Source: Gambelia wislizenii (taxonomy: Eukaryota > Chordata > Lepidosauria > Squamata > Crotaphytidae). From it: 64,000 nt of DNA. Shown here in pieces: positions 47,929 to 57,297 of this stretch (position 1 is its first letter; the number at the start of each line of letters is the position of its first letter). Location of the stretch: contig JAUMIR010000003.1 of the NCBI GenBank assembly GCA_030847615.1, forward strand, positions 24,805,001 through 24,869,000, in the 5' to 3' direction. The notes under the pieces are model-generated. The model did not search any database. It was not told the origin of the DNA and saw only the letters and a list, made by a program, of their open reading frames with translations. The translations under genes and the position numbers were made by a program.

Positions 47929-48906
47929 TCAGTTTAAAGCCCTCCTGATCAAATTCTTGAGACTGTTGGCAAAAATGTTTCTTCCAACTGTTGTAAGATG
48001 CACCCCATCTCTTGCCAGAAGTCCCCCTGCATGGAAGCGCAGTCCATGATCCAAGAATCCAATTTGTTCTCGGCGACACCATCTACGGAGCCAGTTGTTT
48101 ACGTCGGCTATTTTCCTCTCCCTTCTTGGACCATGCCCTTCAACTGGCAGAAGAGACGAGATGACCACCTGTGCGTTCATTTCTTTCAGCTTCCTCCCCA
48201 GGGCCTCATAATCTCTTCTGATCTTGGGAAAGCTGTGCCTTGCAGTATCATTGGTTCCCACATGGACCAAAAGGAAGGGGTAATGATCCGTAGGCTTGAT
48301 GAGTCTTGTCAGCCTCTCGGTCACATCACAGATCTTTGCCCCAGGGAGACAACACACCTCCCGAGTCATCTTGTCAGGCCCACATACCACTGCTTCTGTA
48401 CCCCTCAGCAAGGAGTCCCCCACCACCACCACACGCCTCCGCTGAGGCTTCGCAGCTGCTGTTCCTTGCGGTGGTCCTCTCAAGGTCCCCTGCTCAACCC
48501 CTGAAGTCTGTCCATGCTGTTCTTCCTCATTGTCCTTGATAAGGGAAAGGGCTTCAAATCGATTCTGTAGCTGCAAGCTGCTGGAAGAATCCCTGGATTT
48601 TCTTGTTCTGTGTGTGACATTCCTCCAGCTGTCTACTTCCTGTGTCCGTGAAGTGACCCTCTCCTCCACAGCCACTTCCTCTGTGCGGTCCCCATCCAAG
48701 AGTGTTCGTTCTGTTCTGTCCAGGAAAACCTCTTGCTCCCGAATCTGTTGAAGTGTAGCTACCCGTGTCTCCAGCTGCTGTACTTTCTCCTCCAAGAGGG
48801 CTACCAGCTTGCATTTGGTGCATGTGAAGTTCTCCACGTCTGTAGACAAGAATAGAAACATCGCACAAGTGTTGCAAGTGACTGCTGCAGTCCCCTCAGT
48901 GTCCAT
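47929..48906 (-). CDS. CR1 ORF1: zinc-knuckle/SGNH-esterase protein (325 aa)
   Basis: The RNA-binding/chaperone partner of CR1. It starts MDTEG. A C-x2-C…C-x2-C knuckle uses Cys11, 14, 29 and 32, followed by a coiled coil (~33-62). A polar linker leads to an SGNH/GDSL hydrolase domain (~155-325) with Ser165 in GDSLL, GTND at 217-220, and Asp300/His303 in DGVHL: an intact catalytic set. The esterase domain is known in CR1 ORF1; its substrate is unclear. The TGA at 47931-47929 is 5 nt before the ORF2 ATG. Confidence 0.93.
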   Translation of the reverse strand: MDTEGTAAVTCNTCAMFLFLSTDVENFTCTKCKLVALLEEKVQQLETRVATLQQIREQEVFLDRTERTLLDGDRTEEVAVEERVTSRTQEVDSWRNVTHRTRKSRDSSSSLQLQNRFEALSLIKDNEEEQHGQTSGVEQGTLRGPPQGTAAAKPQRRRVVVVGDSLLRGTEAVVCGPDKMTREVCCLPGAKICDVTERLTRLIKPTDHYPFLLVHVGTNDTARHSFPKIRRDYEALGRKLKEMNAQVVISSLLPVEGHGPRRERKIADVNNWLRRWCRREQIGFLDHGLRFHAGGLLARDGVHLTTVGRNIFANSLKNLIRRALN

Positions 48907-49004
48907 GATGAGAGCTTTTAGGTAATCTAAGAACTCTTAGTTAACGCTGATAATGCTAAGCTGTACTTTTAGGTCTGCTGTATTTTTGTTTGGTTACTGA
49001 AATT

Positions 49005-49024
49005 CGCGCGCCATTAGGCGCGCG
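49005..49024. repeat. CG-only inverted repeat (8-bp arms)
   Basis: cgcgcgcc-atta-ggcgcgcg lies exactly where the first monomer begins, ~100 bp upstream of ORF1. On the - strand it contains aatggcgcgcg, which overlaps a YY1-like ATGG core and E2F-like GCGCG sequence. Confidence 0.85.
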
Positions 49025-49225
49025 CCTCTGGCTCTTGAGGGTAAAAGGGGAAGTTCAGAAGTTCAAGCCCCTCAGCAACAAGCAGCCTCTCCCAACAGTT
49101 TTTTAAAAAAGTTTTAAAAGTTGCTTCCTTCTTCTCCCTGGCAGGAAACTGGCAGGAAACTTGCTGTCCAGAAGCTGCTCTCCTTCTCTCTGGCAGGAAA
49201 CTGGCCTGGAAAGCCTCTGCAAGGA

Positions 49226-49294
49226 CTTATATAGAGCTAGGCTCCCAGCTCCACCCCCTAATGACTCACAGGTGTGACTCACAGGTGTGACTCA
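49226..49294 (-). promoter_or_regulatory. AP-1 x3 / T-box x2 / TATA module, monomer 1
   Basis: TGACTCA at 49262-49268, 49275-49281 and 49288-49294, spaced 13 bp; AGGTGTGA (T-box half-site) at 49270-49277 and 49283-49290; TATATAAG on the - strand at 49233-49226. Confidence 0.7.
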
Positions 49295-49503
49295 CAGGAA
49301 GGCCTCTGGCTCTTGAGGGTAAAAGGGGAAGTTCAGAAGTTCAAGCCCCTCAGCAACAAGCAGCCTCTCCCAACAGTTTTTTAAAAAAGTTTTAAAAGTT
49401 GCTTCCTTCTTCTCCCTGGCAGGAAACTGGCAGGAAACTTGCTGTCCAGAAGCTGCTCTCCTTCTCTCTGGCAGGAAACTGGCCTGGAAAGCCTCTGCAA
49501 GGA

Positions 49504-49572
49504 CTTATATAGAGCTAGGCTCCCAGCTCCACCCCCTAATGACTCACAGGTGTGACTCACAGGTGTGACTCA
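49504..49572 (-). promoter_or_regulatory. AP-1 x3 / T-box x2 / TATA module, monomer 2
   Basis: The same module 278 bp further: TGACTCA at 49540, 49553 and 49566; TATATAAG at 49511-49504. The third monomer is truncated before this module. Confidence 0.7.
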
Positions 49573-49730
49573 CAGGAAGGCCTCTGGCTCTTGAGGGTAA
49601 AAGGGGAAGTTCAGAAGTTCAAGCCCCTCAGCAACAAGCAGCCTCTCCCAACAGTTTTTTAAAAAAGTTTTAAAAGTTGCTTCCTTCTTCTCCCTGGCAG
49701 GAAACTGGCAGGAAACTTGCTGTCCAGAAG

Positions 49731-50817
49731 GAATGGTTCAGGAAACCAAGAATTTTACGGTCAATTTAATCCTGAGGACCTTTCTAAAGAAAAGGGGGAA
49801 GGGATTGGATTTACTCTCTAACACTCCTAGCCGGGAGTCTATTTTTATCAGTTGACCCCAGCTCATGTTGTAATAATGACAATGGCCAACCCATACTATA
49901 AACAGACCGCCTGGCTGGGAAAATGTTTGCAATTGTAGCTCAGTCCCTGACCTTCTTGGCTTCCATTTTAAACTTTGAGGTACTCTCTATTTGCTTTTCA
50001 AATTACTAGAGCATAGAAAGCTAGAAGTCATCTAACAGAGAATAAATAAAAAGAGAGAGGGAGGTAGAGAGGAAGAGATAAGAGAGAGAGAGAGAGAGAG
50101 AGATGGTTTCATTGAGTTTACTTCCCCACCATCACCATATAACAAAATGCAAATACCTCATATATCACATTTCCTTCATGTGGTTGTCACATAAAAAGAG
50201 AAACTTCAAAAGGTGAAAGAAAACCAATACAGACAAGATCAATCAATGAAGTGAAGGGTTTTCCATTGGTGCAGAATTGGAACAGTCATATTTTAACAAT
50301 ACACAAGGACCTCCTGCTCTGTTTTTCAGCAGGAATCAGTTAACCAATTTTCTTTGGGTGACCTTCTACTATGATTGTTTGTCATAGTCTGAATATTAGA
50401 ACCTTCTGTCTATGTTATAAAGAATTTTCCAATGTATCCTTGTAACTTTCTATATTAGAGACTTTTCAAGTGTCATGTCTTATCTAGATATCTAGTTTCA
50501 TTTATTTTTGTCTCTGGTGTTCCTCACCTATTCTACTATTTCCATCAGAGCTCTCATCAAAAAACACATTTTCAACAAAGCCTTTGGTCCAATATCCTTC
50601 TTCCTATCCCCATTGTAGCAACAGGCAAACATAGCTTGTCGGAGCCAATTTTCTGCCCCTGGGACTTTCCAGGGCCCACATGGACCTCCAGCTCTAACTG
50701 CCAAATATGCCAAAAATTTCAAAACAAAACAAAAGTAGAAGTGGCTGGACATCCATACCTGAATTTTTAAAATGAGCATTTTTCTAATTTCTAATTCTAG
50801 TTTTCCTAATATTATTA
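49731..50817. other. Intergenic, mostly unassigned
   Basis: Single-copy-looking sequence with a purine-rich (GA)n stretch at 50040-50103. No gene seen. Confidence 0.6.
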
Positions 50818-50822
50818 AATAC

Positions 50823-51355
50823 TGTTAGGCCCTATGTGGAGGGCCTAGCAAAGGATTCATTCAGGCTGCATTTGAAATGCAAGGCCCTGTTTTCCTTTAG
50901 TAGAATGGGTCAAGGAGAGGTTTCTCTCCACAGCTGGAGGCAGTGGGAGGGAATGAGAATGTCATCCCATCGCCAGGGAGATAAGGATGTTTTGAGACAC
51001 CCTGGCACCTGGCACAGTAATTGGCATGAGAAAATCTTTCCTTGTTAATTGGCTTGATAAAGTTTCCTTTTTACCCACTATGTTTGCAAAGCTTCAATGA
51101 GAGAAACAAATATAAGGTGAGGGCAAGGCACAGGGCTTCGCTTCGCAGCAGTGTGCAACTCTGCGGAGCCAGTTTGTATCATTCTGCTTCTATGTCTGTT
51201 TGATTGATGAGAATATGCCTGTTTCCTTTTCTATCTGCTGTCATTAATAAAATTGTCTTCTTTTCGAGCCCAGAACTGGTGCGTGGTCATTTTGTTCACT
51301 TCATATTCCGAACCAGCAGCTCCCCCCAAGCCCGGGAGGTGCTGCCAGTGCAACA
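50823..51355 (+). mobile_element. Solo LTR (533 bp) with 5-bp target duplication
   Basis: Begins TGTTAGG and ends GCAACA (TG…CA; TGTT/AACA inverted ends). Flanked on both sides by AATAC (50818-50822 and 51356-51360). TATAAGG at 51111 and AATAAA at 51246-51251 lie in U3/R order. No internal retroviral or gag-pol sequence is present, so it is a recombination remnant of an LTR retroelement (ERV-like or other); class not assigned. Confidence 0.85.
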
Positions 51356-51360
51356 AATAC

Positions 51361-51812
51361 CAAAGTCAACATCATCCATGCCATACTATTTCTGATTTTT
51401 ATGTATGATTGTGAATGTTGGACAATGAAGAAAACTGACTGGATGAAAATCAACTAATTTGAAATGTAGTGCCAGAGGACAGTTGTATGGATATCACAAA
51501 CTGATGAAAGTAATCAAAACGCTCACTAGAAGCCAAAAATGGATAAACTGAGGCTACCATAATCTGGACATATCATGAAATGACATGACTTACTGATAAA
51601 GATGATAATGCTTGGTTAATTGGCCAGTTAACCAGAAAGGCAGTAGGAAAAGAGGAAGATCACATTATGGGTAGATCAATTCAATCAAGGAAACCATCAC
51701 CCTGGGTGTGCAGGACCTCAGCAGAGCTGTTCATAACAATGTGTCTTGGAAGTCTCTCATTCATAGAGTTGCCATAAGTCAAAGTTGACTTGATGGCAAT
51801 TAACAACAGATT
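51361..51812 (+). mobile_element. RTE/BovB-like LINE 3' fragment, decayed
   Basis: Broken frames give KVNIIHAILFLIFMYDCECW, MKKTDWMKI, SGHIMK and RKITLWVDQFNQ, in the order of the RTE/BovB C-terminus. The tail ccataagtcaaagttgactt…caattaacaaca parallels the SINE tails in this window. Several stops. Confidence 0.7.
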
Positions 51813-51824
51813 TCCCCCCCTAAT

Positions 51825-52022
51825 ATTAAACAGTGCAAGGTGAGGGGCAGCATCCTCTTTAAAAGTTGAATTGTCACTTCTGGAGGCTTCCGGAAGAAGT
51901 TTGCTCCCCTTTCTTAAAGCCAGAAAATGGGCTGTATGGGATATCTGGAAGAGTTGAGAGCTGCAAAAACAGCCTTGGGAGAGGCATGCATTCCCAGGGC
52001 TGCATGTTGCCCACTTCTGCCT
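51825..52022. mobile_element. hAT-like fragment
   Basis: The end gctgcatgttgcccacttc is hAT-like. 'gaattgtcacttctggaggcttcc' recurs in the 58.9-59.2-kb element. Left boundary uncertain. Confidence 0.4.
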
Positions 52023-52035
52023 TACTGAAACTTAG

Positions 52036-52608
52036 GAGATTATTAGACAGGAATGCAAAAAGTGTTCCTGTCCCACAATCTCCAGTCCTGTCCCTGTCCC
52101 AGCACAATAACCCTCCCTATCAGACTTACCTTATCTTCCATTGACAAGCAGCCCAGGAATGAACGGAGCTCTAACAGAGCTTCGTTTACTTCCTGAATTG
52201 AAATTCCACTTGTTCTCATGGGAAGACCCAAGCATGGGAAATTCAAAAATAAAATGAATAATACACAAAATAAAATGTTTTTAAAGCACATAAACATACT
52301 AAAAAAATAACATGTAACCCAGGAAGGTTCATAAAAAGAGGGTAGCCTACCTTGTTTTCACAATCCCATTTGGAAGTGTTCTGGCAGGACTGACCATTGA
52401 TACTGTATTCACAGCAGGACGATAGCGTGAGGTTTGAGATGCTGGAAATGCCAGCACCAAAATGGGATGGGCGATCTATTGATGGCTTGGCCAGTCAATA
52501 AAAAGAAACAACAGAATAACTACAACAGAACACATTGTGTGATGTTGGCATCCCTTTGCGTTCTGCTGTCATTATTCTGGCACAACATTAGCTGTGTCTG
52601 ATAATCTC
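52036..52608. mobile_element. TIR family E, copy 2 (573 bp), perfect CTTAG duplication
   Basis: The termini gagattattagac and gtctgataatctc are flanked exactly by CTTAG (52031-52035 and 52609-52613). The internal 'cccaggaaggttcataaaaag' and 'aggactgaccattg' match the 59.6-kb copy in the same orientation. Confidence 0.88.
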
Positions 52609-52613
52609 CTTAG

Positions 52614-53904
52614 CCTGCAAGTAACCTTAAGCACGTAAAACTTTAACACCCACATATTGTTTCCCTGTTTATCCCCGCCTCTGTTTCTTTTTTGTTTCTC
52701 TGTTATTTCTTCTATATCAGATTCTAGATTATAAACCTTTGGTGATAAGGAGTCTGTCCTCTCCTATTCTGCAAAGTACCTGATGGGCATGAATAGGTGG
52801 GTGGATGGACAGACAGATCGTAACCTTGCAGCCCATGAGTTTTACAGTACCTGTGGTTTTCAAGCATTCTGTCTTCTGGGATTCCCACATCTCAGGGTCT
52901 GGGCCCTCTTCTACAGTTCTCAGGGGCAGTAATCTTGGGGCAAAAGTGCTGCCTTTAAAAACATATGTGTCTTCCTTGTTTGTTAGCCTTGGTCTTTTTA
53001 TCTCAATGGTGTACTCTGTGCAACTGTGGTCAATATTTAATGTAATATGCTTAATGACATCCCCAGATGCTTCCACTTGTAACATCACCAGGATCTGTCC
53101 CCTGTGATGTTACAAGGGTTTGTTCCTACGTTTCAGGTTTTGGCCCTGAAATCTCAAGATCTGAGACTATACTGTCTCACAGTTCCTCTTGACAACATAC
53201 TTTCCAATTTACCATGGTCTTTTCAGTAATATTTGCAAGATCAGATATGGTCCATTCCACTTTAAAAGCAGATGGCATTTTTGGATGCAGGAATTACAAA
53301 AAAACCACACACACTATAATTCTCCTTTTTAGCCCTTCTTCCCTTCCCGAAAAATAATAGGAAGGGAATGCAAAGGCTGCAAAAATGGGTGGGGGGGTAC
53401 ATGCTCCCGTGGGCTACAAGCTGCCCACTCATGCTTTATTTTTCTTTTAATGTTTTCTCTCTTATATGTAGTGCTTCATGGGGTGAGACCTATACAGGCA
53501 TTTTAAGGCACAATCTCATTTTATACTTGTTCCATATTCTAAACAATGACCTTCTAACATAGTGGTTATTAAAATCATTATTCACTTTGATTTTATCATA
53601 CCACAGAAAACAAGAAAGAACGAAATACAGTACTCCTGAGCTGGTCCTACTCTAGTTGTCTGTGCCTGCCTACAACAAGCAAAGTAACAGCAGCTCTTCT
53701 AGAATCCCTTACTGTGCCTGAGTGAACAGCAAAACAAAAAGGGGGAAAGGGAATTAGCCTGCCTCACTAGCTACCCCCAGTATATTAAAAAAGAAGAAGC
53801 ATAGATCTATGAACTTGGCCACCAAAATGGAAATCATAAGAAAAGTGAAGGCTGGTGAAAGAAAGAAAAAATACCATGAATGCATTTTGGAAGAAGCATT
53901 CAAA
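52614..53904. other. Intergenic, mostly unassigned
   Basis: A hAT-like end (gggctacaagctgcccactc) occurs near 53410-53430. 52729-53107 is open on both strands (119 and 100 codons), but neither translation resembles a protein I know. Confidence 0.5.
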
Positions 53905-54945
53905 TGTTAGGTGGATCTGTAATTGGTTGACTGACTGACCCAAAGGGTAGTCACCAATGGATCCTCTTCATCCTGGAGAGAAGTGACTAGCGGGGTGCCA
54001 CAGAGTTCTGTCCTGGGTCCTGTGCTATTCAATATCTTTATTCATGACTTGGATGAGGGAACAGAGGACATGCTTATCAAGTTTGCAGATGACACCAGTA
54101 GCTAATACCCCAAAGGACAGGATCAGAATCCAAAATGACCTGAACAGATTAGTAAGCTGGTCCAAAGCTAACAAAATGAATTTCAACAGGGAGAAATGTA
54201 GGATATTACACTTGGGCAGTAAAAATAAAAAGCACAGATATAGCATGGGTGACACCTGGCTTGATGGCAGTACATGCGAAAGGGATCTAGGAGTCAGTGG
54301 ACTGCAAGAGTCAGCAGTGTGATGCAGCAGCTAAAAAAGCCAATATGATTCTAGACTGCATTAATAGGAGTATAGTGTTTAGATCAAGAGAAGTAATAGT
54401 GCCACTCTATTCTGCTTTTGTCAGACCTCACCTGGAATACTGTGTCCAGTTCTGGGTGCCACAACTCAAGAAGGATATGGACAAGCTGGAATGTGTCCAG
54501 AGGAGGGTGACCAGGATGGTGGGAGGTCTGGAAACCATGCCCTATAAGGAGCAGCTTAGGGAGCTGGGCATATTTAGTCTGGAGAAGAGAAGATTGAGAG
54601 GGGATATGATAGCCATGTTTAAATATTTGAAGGGATGTCATACTGAGGATGGGGCAAACTTGTTTTCTGCTGCTCTGGAGACTAGGACACGGAGCAATGG
54701 ATTCAAACTACAAGAAAAGATATTCCACATAAATATTAGGAAGAACTTCCTGACAGTAAGAGCTGTTCAGAAGTGAAATACACTGCCTCGTAGTGTGGTG
54801 GAGTCTTTGGAGGTTTTTCTAAACAGAAGCTGGATGGCCATCTGTCAGGAATGATTTGATTGTGTATTCCTGCAGGGCAGGGGGTTGGACTGGATGGCCC
54901 TTGAGGTCTCTTCCAACTCTATGATTCTATGATATGATTCTATGG
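53905..54945 (+). mobile_element. CR1 LINE, 5'-truncated, + strand
   Basis: Starts in the RT domain (TSGVPQ-like region, then [24 protein letters not shown]) and runs to the CR1 3' end (gggggttggactggatgg…ctctatgattctatgat). Two open pieces (54044-54322 and 54297-54776) in different frames show a frameshift near 54300 and a premature stop near 54775. An older subfamily than the 44.9-kb copy. Confidence 0.92.
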
Positions 54946-55429
54946 TCTGTAGAAACATCCTGAGGGATTTCTCCAGTTGTCTCTCTCCATGTGCCTCAGG
55001 CCTGGGAGAACACTGCAATCATCATTCCCAGCTTCCCAAACTGCAGTACTTTGAAAACCTTTTGGTTGGGGCACTGCCTGGCTTAGGAGATGGGGGGGGG
55101 GGCGCTGGCATTGGCAGAAGTACCTTCATAATTGTAGCTATGTTTGCTAGTGCAGGCTCTCGACCATTACTTTTAAGAATTAATTTAAAACAATTAAAAA
55201 GAGAAAACACATAATAAGTATTTTAAAAATCAGCGTACATCCTCCTATCTCAGCTAGCTAAAGGCTGAAGGCTTGTTTAAAAAGGACATTCTTTGTCTGT
55301 GGGGCGGTGAGGGGGGGGGGAGAGCAGAGAAGGGATCAACTGAACATAATTTAAGGATGTGTTTGTTTTTCTTACTTCCTTATCACTTACCTATATCAGT
55401 TTGGAATTGAACTTTGGTAAAATAACAGA

Positions 55430-55879
55430 CAGCCAACATGGGATAGTGGTTTGAGTGTTGGGAGATTTTCACACTACACTGTTATAGTGTTACTATTCTA
55501 CTTTATCTGCTCTGGCTTCCTCCTATGGAATTCTGGGGTTTGTAGTTTAGTGAGGCCTAAGAGCTCTCTGGCTGAGAGTTGTAAATGCCCCTCCCTAAAC
55601 TGCAAATCCAAGGATTCCACAGGAGGCAGTCATAGCAAATAAAGTGGAATAGTAACACTATAACAGTGTAGTGTGAAAATCTCCATAGACTATGACTCTG
55701 GAGACCAGGTTTCCCACTCTGCCATGGAAACCCACTGGGTGACCTTGGGCAAGTCACAATCTCTGAGACTCAGAAGAAGGCCCTGACAAATCTCCTCTGA
55801 ACAAATCTTGCCAAGAAAACCCTGTGATGGGGTCTTTTTAGGCTCTTCATACGTCAGAAAGGACTTGAAGGCACACAAC
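55430..55879 (+). mobile_element. tRNA-derived SINE, split by a MITE
   Basis: The head 55430-55460 (agccaacatgggatagtggtt) and body/tail 55685-55879 (ctctggagaccaggtttcc, tgaccttgggcaagtcac, gacttgaaggcacacaac) are one SINE. The whole is flanked by a perfect 11-bp duplication, aaaataacaga (55419-55429 and 55880-55890). Confidence 0.92.
55461..55684. mobile_element. Foldback MITE inside SINE (224 bp)
   Basis: The first ~45 bp (ggagattttcacactacact…) and the last ~45 bp are inverted with one mismatch seen. Inner arms continue the palindrome (tggaattctggggtttg / caaatccaaggattcca). It interrupts the SINE between tgagtgttgg and actatgactc. Confidence 0.9.
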
Positions 55880-55906
55880 AAAATAACAGAACTTTTTAGC
55901 TCTTTT

Positions 55907-56650
55907 TAGAACCATAGAACCATAGAACTGTAGAGTTGGAAGAGACCACGAGGGCCATCCAGTCCAACCCCCTGGCATGCAGGAAATCTTGATCAAAGCA
56001 TCCCCGACAGATGGCAATCCAGCCTCTGTTTAAAGACCTCCAAGGAAGGAGACTCCACCACACTCCGAGGGAGTGTGTTCCACTGCCGAACAGCTCTTAC
56101 TGTCAAAAAGTTCCTCCTCATGTTGACGTGGAATCTCTGTTCCTGGAGTTTGCATCCATTGTTCCATGTTCTAGTCTCTGGAGCAGCAGAAAACAAGCTT
56201 GCTCCATCCTCAGCGTGACATCCCTTCAAATACTTAGACAGGGCTATCATATCGCCCCTTATCCGTCTTTTTTCCAGGTAAAACATACCCAGCTCCCTAA
56301 GTCTCTCCTCATAAGGCGTGGTTTCCAGACCTTTCACCATTTTAGTCGCCCTCCTCTGGACATGCTCCAATTTGTCAATATCCTTATTGAATTGTGGTGC
56401 CCAGAACTGGACACAATATTCTAGGTGAGGCCTGACCAAGGCAGAATAGATTGGCACTATGACTTCCCTTGATCTAGACACTATACTTCTATTGATGCAG
56501 CCCAAAATCGCATTGGCCTTTTTCGCTGCCACATCACACTGTTGACTCATGTTCAACTTGTGGTCTACTAGGACTCCTAGATCCCTTTCGCATGTAGTCT
56601 CATTCAGCTGGGTCTCCCCCATCCTGTATCTATGCATTTCATTTTTCCAC
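55907..56650 (-). mobile_element. CR1 LINE, young 5'-truncated copy
   Basis: The 3' end accatagaaccatagaactg is followed by a 229-codon open frame (56682-55993) matching the ORF2 end of the 44.9-kb element ([20 protein letters not shown]...). The CR1 match stops at ~56650; the first ~10 codons of that frame are flanking sequence. Confidence 0.92.
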
Positions 56651-57297
56651 TTTAGCTCGCTTTCATTCTTGAATATAAACAAGAAGAGGGCTATTTCCAG
56701 ACCATTAAACTTTTTTTTAAAAAAAAAGTTTTTTAAAAAGAAAAAGTCACACCATTAAAAGAAAAGATTGTTAAAGAGGTCTTAAGCGCAACACCTCCAT
56801 CTCCTAAGATTTGTTCAATGATGTGCAAGCTAAAAATTGTTAGCATTCATTGCCTGCCTGACTATGCAGAGCTGGCAGGGTTTATAGCTTGTCTCACCAT
56901 AGCAAGAATTAATAATCGGTAGATGAGAGAGCTCATTTAAGGTGATCAAATTCCAATTGCAAACACAGATTAAATCAGAAGCTTTGCTGCCAAGTTAATA
57001 TTTGTGCTAATAACGAAGTCTACCTCAAGGCCATCAAAGCTATTAATTTGATTTTGCCCTGTAAACTTTGACTGCATAGTACAGGTATAGTAGTGGCTAA
57101 ATGCAATTTCAGATTTCCTCAGAGCTCCAGCACTTCAGGTGGTTAATAAACTACTATTATTAATGAGTGAAGCACCTTTCAGTACTTATGACAGGCTGTA
57201 CCTTGGTTCACTTGTGACAAGTAAATGGCCTCTGCCGACTTTGGAGGGAAAAGCTGAAATCGCTATTATTGGTAACAACGTAGAGGTGTAGACTTCA
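56651..57297. other. Intergenic AT-rich stretch, possible conserved element
   Basis: 56770-57150 is non-repetitive and AT-rich with even texture. No gene or mobile element recognised. 56710-56745 is an A/T homopolymer palindrome. Confidence 0.4.

Larger units (their letters stand above)
44916..49730 (-). mobile_element. Nearly full-length CR1 LINE with tandem 5' monomers
   Basis: On the - strand, in order: ~2.5 tandem 278-bp monomers (49730-49025), a 118-bp leader with a CG-rich hairpin, ORF1 (48906-47929), ORF2 (start 47923, stop 45011), a ~65-bp 3' UTR with the conserved CR1 end (ccatccagtccaacccc on +), and four copies of the terminal 8-bp repeat ATAGAATC (44916-44945). Both ORFs are uninterrupted and all expected catalytic residues are visible, so the copy could be mobilisation-competent or very recently dead. 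No convincing target duplication, as usual for CR1. Confidence 0.96.
49025..49730 (-). promoter_or_regulatory. Tandem 278-bp monomers, CR1 5' promoter array
   Basis: Units start at 49025, 49303 and 49581 (exact period 278); the third is cut at offset 150. I saw no difference between units. In the element's direction each full unit has an AP-1 cluster, then a TATA box ~29 bp on, then ~200 bp of leader. This copies the monomer promoter arrangement known from rodent L1. Confidence 0.85.

Noticed and set aside
49025..49730. Tandem units as CRISPR-like or satellite DNA
   Set aside because: Only 2.5 units, immediately upstream of CR1 ORF1 and in its orientation, with promoter motifs; a LINE 5' array explains it better.
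44690..49980. Target-site duplication around the full-length CR1
   Set aside because: gaatagttcag (44723) and gaatggttcag (49731) look alike, but the first is not adjacent to the element end; CR1 usually lacks clear duplications.
52729..53107. Open frames on both strands (119 and 100 codons)
   Set aside because: No similarity recognised, no splice or promoter context; likely chance.
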